A stretch of DNA of 64,000 nt, from positions 2,748,109 to 2,812,108 of the forward strand of contig OZ023195.1 in the NCBI GenBank assembly GCA_963995505.1. The letters run 5' to 3'. The notes under the pieces were generated by a model, which had not been told where the DNA came from, did not search any database, and saw nothing but the letters and a program-made list of their open reading frames with translations. Source of the stretch: Hypericum androsaemum. Its lineage: Eukaryota > Streptophyta > Magnoliopsida > Malpighiales > Hypericaceae. Shown here in pieces: positions 58,980 to 64,000 of the stretch (its first letter is position 1; each line of letters starts with the position of its first letter). Position numbers and translations under genes: made by a program.

Positions 58980-59245
58980 AGATGAAGAGAAAAGAACAGC
59001 CGCCGTCGCTACCCCTCTCCCTTCCCACGGTACCGGTACGGGTCTATCATTCTCTCTTTCGCTTTCCCGCCGGTTTCTCCACCTGCAGTTTCGTGAAACC
59101 TGGCCTGGCTTTTGTTATTACAGGTGAGAGAAAAGAGGAGCTACCGAAATGGCGGCGTCGCAAGCCCGCCGGTGGGGGTGGAGTCCACTCTGCCTCACAT
59201 GGACATGAAGAAGCTCTTCAAAACCCGCTGGCCTTTCGAGGACGT
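58980..59245 (+). pseudogene. 5' end of an unrecognised gene next to MATH copy C
   Basis: After GAAATCTAGGGTTTATAG-type leader sequence, one frame gives MKRKEQPPSLPL; further on, ATGGCGGCGTCGCAAGCC (59149) starts a second possible frame. A nearby frame reads VESTLPHMDMKKLFKTRWPF and ends at a CAG/GTTCCT donor (59245). A one-base shift separates the ATG from this stretch. I do not recognise the protein. It stands where copies A and B have the MATH gene's leader. Confidence 0.35.
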
Positions 59246-59338
59246 TCAGGTTCCTCTCATTTATGCTGGGGTTTGCCTTAGGGTTAGGGTTTAATTGTAG
59301 ATTGGAAGTTCGTTGAATGGTTGTGTGGTTTTGCCCTA

Positions 59339-61898
59339 ATGGCGGGTGCAGTGGCACAAATGGATCCGGCTGGTAGGATGGAGAACCAGCCTGTGTATGA
59401 ACCCCCCACCATGAAATTCACTTCGACTATTCAGACCTTCACTCGGTTGACTATTCGGGACTTCACTCGGTTGACCACGGAGGAGTGTTACTCAGATGTA
59501 TTTATCATTGATGACTATAAGTGGTATTGTTACATGCTAATTCTCTTTGAGATTTATATATGGGCCCGAATTATTTGCCATTGGTTTTCTGACTCATTTG
59601 GGCTGGGGATCTCTCTTTTGCCATAGGCGGATCCTCATTTGCCCCAGGGGAAACAATGTGGACTACTTGTCTGTGTTCTTAGACGTCCCGGATGCCTCCT
59701 CATTACCAAATGGATGGAACAGATATGCTCAGTTCAGGTTGTGCGTGGTCAATCAAATCAATAATTATTATTCGGTTAGTGGAGGTATCCTCTTCAAGTT
59801 TGTCTCTGTTTAATCTTTCTTTTGGTTAACCTATGATTACCGACTGATGGTAGGCATCAATAATCAATTGATTCTCCATTCTCAGCTTAATTTCACATGC
59901 AAACATGCGTTAGTTACGGCAATTGCGATGTCAACTATTTTTTGTTTTCCCCATTGTCTGATTGATTTAGACACATATACAGATATGCTATCAATGAACT
60001 GTATATTTCTACATATCTCATAATTTTTATTAATTTCGCATTCTATTCCCCTTTTCCAATCGTCTCTTTCTCGGCATGATGGACATAATTGGTTTTTGAC
60101 GTATAAATTCTCGTTTCTATTAAATGACATCAAGGGGACTGTCATTGTGCAATTACCCACAGCCATGAAAACAGAAATCAGCCAGTTTTCTGCTTCTTAC
60201 TTTAATTTCTACTTTTTGCATGTGCGTTCAGTATGTCCTCATGCTTTGAATTTTTCTCTACACGTGCAGATGCACAACATCAGTTTAATGCGAGAGAGAG
60301 TAACCAGGGTTTCATGCCCCTCAGGGATCTTTATGACCCTAAAAGTGGTTATCTTGTAAATGATACAATTGTCATTGAGGCTCAACTTGTTGTCACGAAG
60401 AAGGATACTTTTCATTGCTCTGGGAAGGAGAGCTCTGATCCGCCGCTAGAAGAGGCCGATGATGAGGAGGCCGATGACGAGGAGGCTGATGCTTATGTTA
60501 AGCGTCGGGCGGCGTCGGCTCTCCTAGAAGAGGTATAGATGCCCCGTCTACACAAGTTTTGTCTCTATCTCACTTGTGATTTTTTCTCAAGGTTTTATCT
60601 TGTGCAGGTGTCCCTTCTAGTGGTTCCTCCCCCCAAGCCACAGATGAGGCTCTATCAGTATCCCCTCCGAGGGAGGTAAAGCACTACTCTTTCGACCTCT
60701 TAGTTGCTGATCGCTTCTATATTTTCCATCATGTTTTGTTTGTTCTTTCTGTAGGGATCTCCACCGAGAGCCTCACCTTTGCCAGTTTCCCGGGATGTTG
60801 ACGACGAGGTTGCCATGGTCGAGCCAATGCCCGTTATTGAGCGTGCTCCTATTCCAACTTGTCTTTGTCCTCCATCGGCTCCATTTGTTGCACCATCTCC
60901 CATGGCGGCCCCTGCTTCCATTGCTCTCCTAGACGACGATGACTCTGACTTGGTATGTTTTTTGCCTTCTTCCTTGCTCTCCTTTGATGCTTACTCGTGC
61001 ATTAATCATTTCAGTAACTTGGCAGGCTCTTTTTGAGAGCATCGGGATTACGTTCCCCGTCAGCAAAAAGAGTCGGATTGATGCCCTGATGTCGAGTGAT
61101 ACAAACTGCCAAGACACCTACGTCTAAATGGGCAGTGATTCTGAAAGCTCTGGGCACAGTGGTGTATTACTTGCACGACGTCAAAGACTTGAAAGATCAA
61201 CACTCGAACGCCAAACTTCCATTAGCAGTGTTCAAGGCTCTCGAGACCTTAAAAACTCAAGGATCGGGCCTCCTTCCATAGGAGAAGATCACCTTGATCT
61301 CCCAGCTGAGCACCAACCTTGCGCGCACTGTCAGCAGGTACCTCTAGTGCTCTTCCTAGATGTCTTCAATAGCAAACTTGGTTTACTAATGACTTCTTCT
61401 TTTCAGGTACAAGGTTCGCCACGACCTGCTCCAAGGCATTGCTACGGACGAGAAGGACATTGAAGCTTGCACAAAGGCCTTCGAGGATGTGGATGCGACC
61501 ATTAAGACGATGTCGACTGATTACTGGGAGGCCAGGCAACAGCGAGATGCCAAGAGGAAAGAATTCGTGGCGGCAGAAGACGAGATATCAAGGCTCCAGG
61601 CAGAGTTGGCTTGTGTACAAGAACGAGCATCTGAACTCCAATCTCAGCTCACCAAAGCCGAGCAATGACGCCTTACTAGTTTTAGAGCATGTGCCGACTT
61701 CAAAGACGCCGTCTATGAAAGTGCGAGGATTAAGCGTGATAGAGTAGCAATGTCGCTGGAGCGTAAGAAGGCGTTGTACGCCAAGGAGAAAGATGACCTT
61801 GACATGGCGAATGACTTTCTTCTCGACGTGATCTCGTGCCTTGACACCGAGGTCGAGGCTTCATGGCCAGGGTCAGGTACCTCAGTTGTTAGCGTATA
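59339..61898 (+). pseudogene. MATH/coiled-coil gene, copy C, decayed
   Basis: Exons by comparison with A and B: 59339-59523 (ATG, AGAVAQMDPAG, with a small tandem repeat FTRLT-FTRLT), 59627-59784 (RILICPRGNNVDYL) and 60270-60532 (QHQFNARES, then an acidic insertion with EEADDEEADDEEAD). The donor at 60532 leaves the wrong phase for the next exon (60608-60675). Further damage: a frameshift near 61100, TAG for a Lys codon at about 61279 (LLP-stop-EKI), and TGA for an Arg codon at about 61667 (EQ-stop-RL). It lies on the plus strand, opposite to A and B. A truncated MATH-only product ending at 60538 (LLEEV-stop) is conceivable. Confidence 0.8.
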
Positions 61899-63150
61899 GG
61901 CTCGCTCTCTCTGTAGTAATTGATTAACTTTGTTCTGTTATTCTTAGCTATTTATAATCGAACGCTCGAGTATCTTCCCCATATCAATAGCACATAAACT
62001 CACGAAATAACTGATCTTAGGCAAGGCCGAAAAGATTTAACTTTTATTAAAATCATAACGGCCTAAGAAAAGCCAAAAGTAATCTAAGGTTGTATCCGTC
62101 TGTTACAAGATGGTCTCCTTGCCCGAATCACAACTATTTCGAAGCCCACTATTCTGTTTACCGGCTAGGGTCGATTACAACTGTTTATCATGTGATCGTA
62201 CGTAATCTTCAAACAAGCGATCGTCAACTCCTTCCCACATGCTGGGTCGATACAACTTCAAGTAGAAGGGAGCATTATGAACGAACCCGCTTGTCTTTGG
62301 CTCCTGGTTTGACTTAAGGTTAGGTTTAATTGTAGATTTCCATGGACGTTGTTAAAGACGGGGTTAATTGAACATATGATGGCTTTAATTGGACAACAGA
62401 TAAGAATATGCTTAAATCAATTTCAGCCTGCACCACGTTCTTTCTTTGGCTTAATAGCTATTGGCACTTCTACTCGTGCCAACAGATAAGAAGTTGCTTC
62501 TCTCTTTCAATGTTTATTGGACGCAGAATTCACTCGCATCAGATGAAATTTTATAAGGTAATGTAGTTAATAAACAAGTGGTTAATTAAAATTATTATTA
62601 CTTTTACGATAGTTAACAAGTTTAACAAAAATATACGAAGTGTATCAAAGGGATGTATATTTAACGTTTGAACTTAGTCGTTTTGAGTGAATAACAACGT
62701 TATTTTTAACTAATGTATGTATTAATTTTGCGGTCTAACAATTTTATTAAAAAAATCATGAAAATGCTCAATCGACTTCGTTCTACTCACGAAGTTGAAT
62801 GTATTATTTGTTTGATACACACTTGTAATTATTCATGTGAGGTGACTTTTTGTCAAGTAAACATCTTTTTGAGAGATTCAAGTATTTTTAATCTAGAAAT
62901 GTTTTTTTTTTGAAATTTTTACAAAATTTCAGAATTTATCTGTTTTATTTTTTCGATTATGAAGTATAATTTTATTTTAAATCTGGTTAAAAAGATGTCC
63001 CGTTTCAAAAAAAAAAGATTAACCCGTCTGTCCCAAATCGGAACCAGTCCCGAGAAACTAGTACATTAAGGAAATTCCGAACCTACCCTTTCCGAGCTAC
63101 CACCATTTCTGTTCAGTTCTTGGGGTATCTGTGTAAAATCACAAGAGAAA
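61899..63150. other. Spacer, no gene seen
   Basis: AT-rich, with no coding region, RNA gene or clear repeat. Confidence 0.45.
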
Positions 63151-63194
63151 GGAAGATGTCTTCTCAACACTTTCGGTCCCGCCTCTTCCAGTCA

Positions 63195-63700
63195 GGGTTT
63201 TTCCCCAAAATGGTATTACAGTACCAATTTATCTCTAAAATGGTGTTACTGTTGAAAAAATTTCGGAAATGGTGTTGCTTTTCAAAATCGAAAATTTTTT
63301 TTCGACCTAGGAATCCCAGGTCGAAATATTTTTTCGACTTGGGACCAAAATCGAAAAAAAATTTTGACTTCCGTGGTCGAAAAATTATTTTCGATTTGGG
63401 CCCAAGTCGAAAAAAATATTCGACTTGGGGACCCAGATCGAAAAAAAATTTCGACCTGGGGCCATTCCGCTTAATTATCTTGTCCCGGTTAAATCGGATT
63501 GTGTCCGGGATTGATCCCAGGTCGAAATATTTGTTCGACCTGGGTCGACCCAGATCGAAGGAAAATTTCGATCTGGGGTCATCCCCACCAATTCCGGCTT
63601 AAAGCGGGATTTGTGTCTGGAAAAGGCCCAGATCAAAAATTTATTTCGACCTGGGTCGACCCAGATCGAAGGAAAATTTCGATCTGGGTCCTATATAACC
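63195..63700. repeat. Palindromic TCGAAA array, TIR-element relative
   Basis: The start (CCCCAAAATGGTATTACAGT, GTGTTACTGTTGAAAAAATT) resembles the left arm of the element at 32380. It is followed by at least ten inverted or direct copies of GACCTGGG and TCGAAA-AATTT motifs, e.g. GACCTGGGTCGACCCAGATC (63536 and 63648). These could form strong hairpins. Confidence 0.7.
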
Positions 63701-63768
63701 CCTCAGAAAATTCTTCTCAGAAGTCCCAAACTGCGAAAATTTGAAGCGGCCGCCCCTTCCTTCCTCAG
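63690..63768 (+). promoter_or_regulatory. Candidate promoter and leader exon at the right edge
   Basis: CCTATATAACCCC (63690) resembles a TATA box; 70 bp on, CCTTCCTTCCTCAG/GTACGT (63768) is a good 5' splice site. This would be a leader exon of a gene continuing beyond the window. It sits against a transposon-like repeat and could instead be the element's own promoter. Confidence 0.35.
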
Positions 63769-64000
63769 GTACGTATTTTGCACTAATACTTTGTTATAAA
63801 TTCAATTCAGTGTAGATTATTTTGCTATTTAATTAGTGAACTTATGATGATGGATTATGTCATCATGAAATATTATTATTAGTTCATAAGAAAAAAATCC
63901 TAGGGAATTTTATTAGTATTAATAAATTCACTAGATACTATAAAATTTTGTGGTTTCATTTGAAAAAAACATGTGTCTTGTTTGGTTGTCTATTGAATTC

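Noticed and set aside
62090..62317. 75-codon ORF after MATH copy C
   Set aside because: No domain, no splice context and no counterpart downstream of A or B.

Overview
This is nuclear DNA of a flowering plant. The genes carry spliceosomal GT-AG introns and plant-type products (homogentisate solanesyltransferase with a plastid transit peptide, 40S ribosomal protein S28, MATH/coiled-coil proteins derived from the UBP12 family). The AT-rich spacers are filled with Copia, Gypsy, LINE, SINE, Mutator-like and hAT-like elements. I cannot name the species. No bacterial genes, tRNA genes or rRNA genes were seen.

Layout. 1-7 kb: a small foldback element, then a decayed homogentisate-solanesyltransferase-like (HST-like) gene on the minus strand. 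7.2-10.7 kb: a decayed Gypsy retroelement with a captured piece of the V-ATPase B-subunit gene between its gag-like and integrase remnants, and with two non-LTR insertions in its LTRs. 11-13 kb: two 3'-end fragments of further HST-like copies and a piece of Copia LTR. 13.4-14.7 kb: a Mutator-like element (9-bp target duplication) carrying a GC-rich fragment that resembles CRS2-associated factor genes. 16.7-20.7 kb: the one complete HST gene, ten exons and 382 codons.

From 20 kb on, the window is dominated by a duplicated block. Block 1 (about 20.3-30.6 kb) and block 2 (about 38.1-44.8 kb) share, in the same order, the HST promoter plus exon 1, a piece of the RPS28 5' region, a spacer, and a MATH/coiled-coil gene on the minus strand. 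A third, rearranged copy (56.2-61.9 kb) holds the intact RPS28 gene and a MATH/coiled-coil pseudogene in the opposite orientation. Because blocks 1 and 2 are paralogous, one often shows the empty site of an insertion in the other. A SINE, a hAT-type MITE, a LINE 3' end and two Mutator-like elements in block 1 can be called this way, most with target duplications.

31.4-34.7 kb is a third long-terminal-inverted-repeat element with another nested in it. 34.7-38 kb is AT-rich with minisatellites. 44.8-47.5 kb is a Tnt1-like Copia element that lacks its 3' end and has replaced the core promoter of MATH gene B. 48.0-55.7 kb is a solo LTR (target duplication TGAAT) split by a 6.5-kb Copia element (target duplication CAAGA) whose 5' LTR carries a duplicated promoter and whose 3' LTR is doubled. 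57.8-58.9 kb is a Mutator-like element carrying an intact GRF-type zinc-finger ORF. The last kilobase holds an array of TCGAAA palindromes and a possible TATA promoter with a 5' splice site running off the edge.

Likely functional host genes are HST (16688-20683), MATH/coiled-coil A (27822-30477), MATH/coiled-coil B (42647-44705) and RPS28 (57187-57383); the GRF ORF is possible. All exon calls come from hand reading of reading frame, splice sites and comparison among the copies; no alignment program was run.
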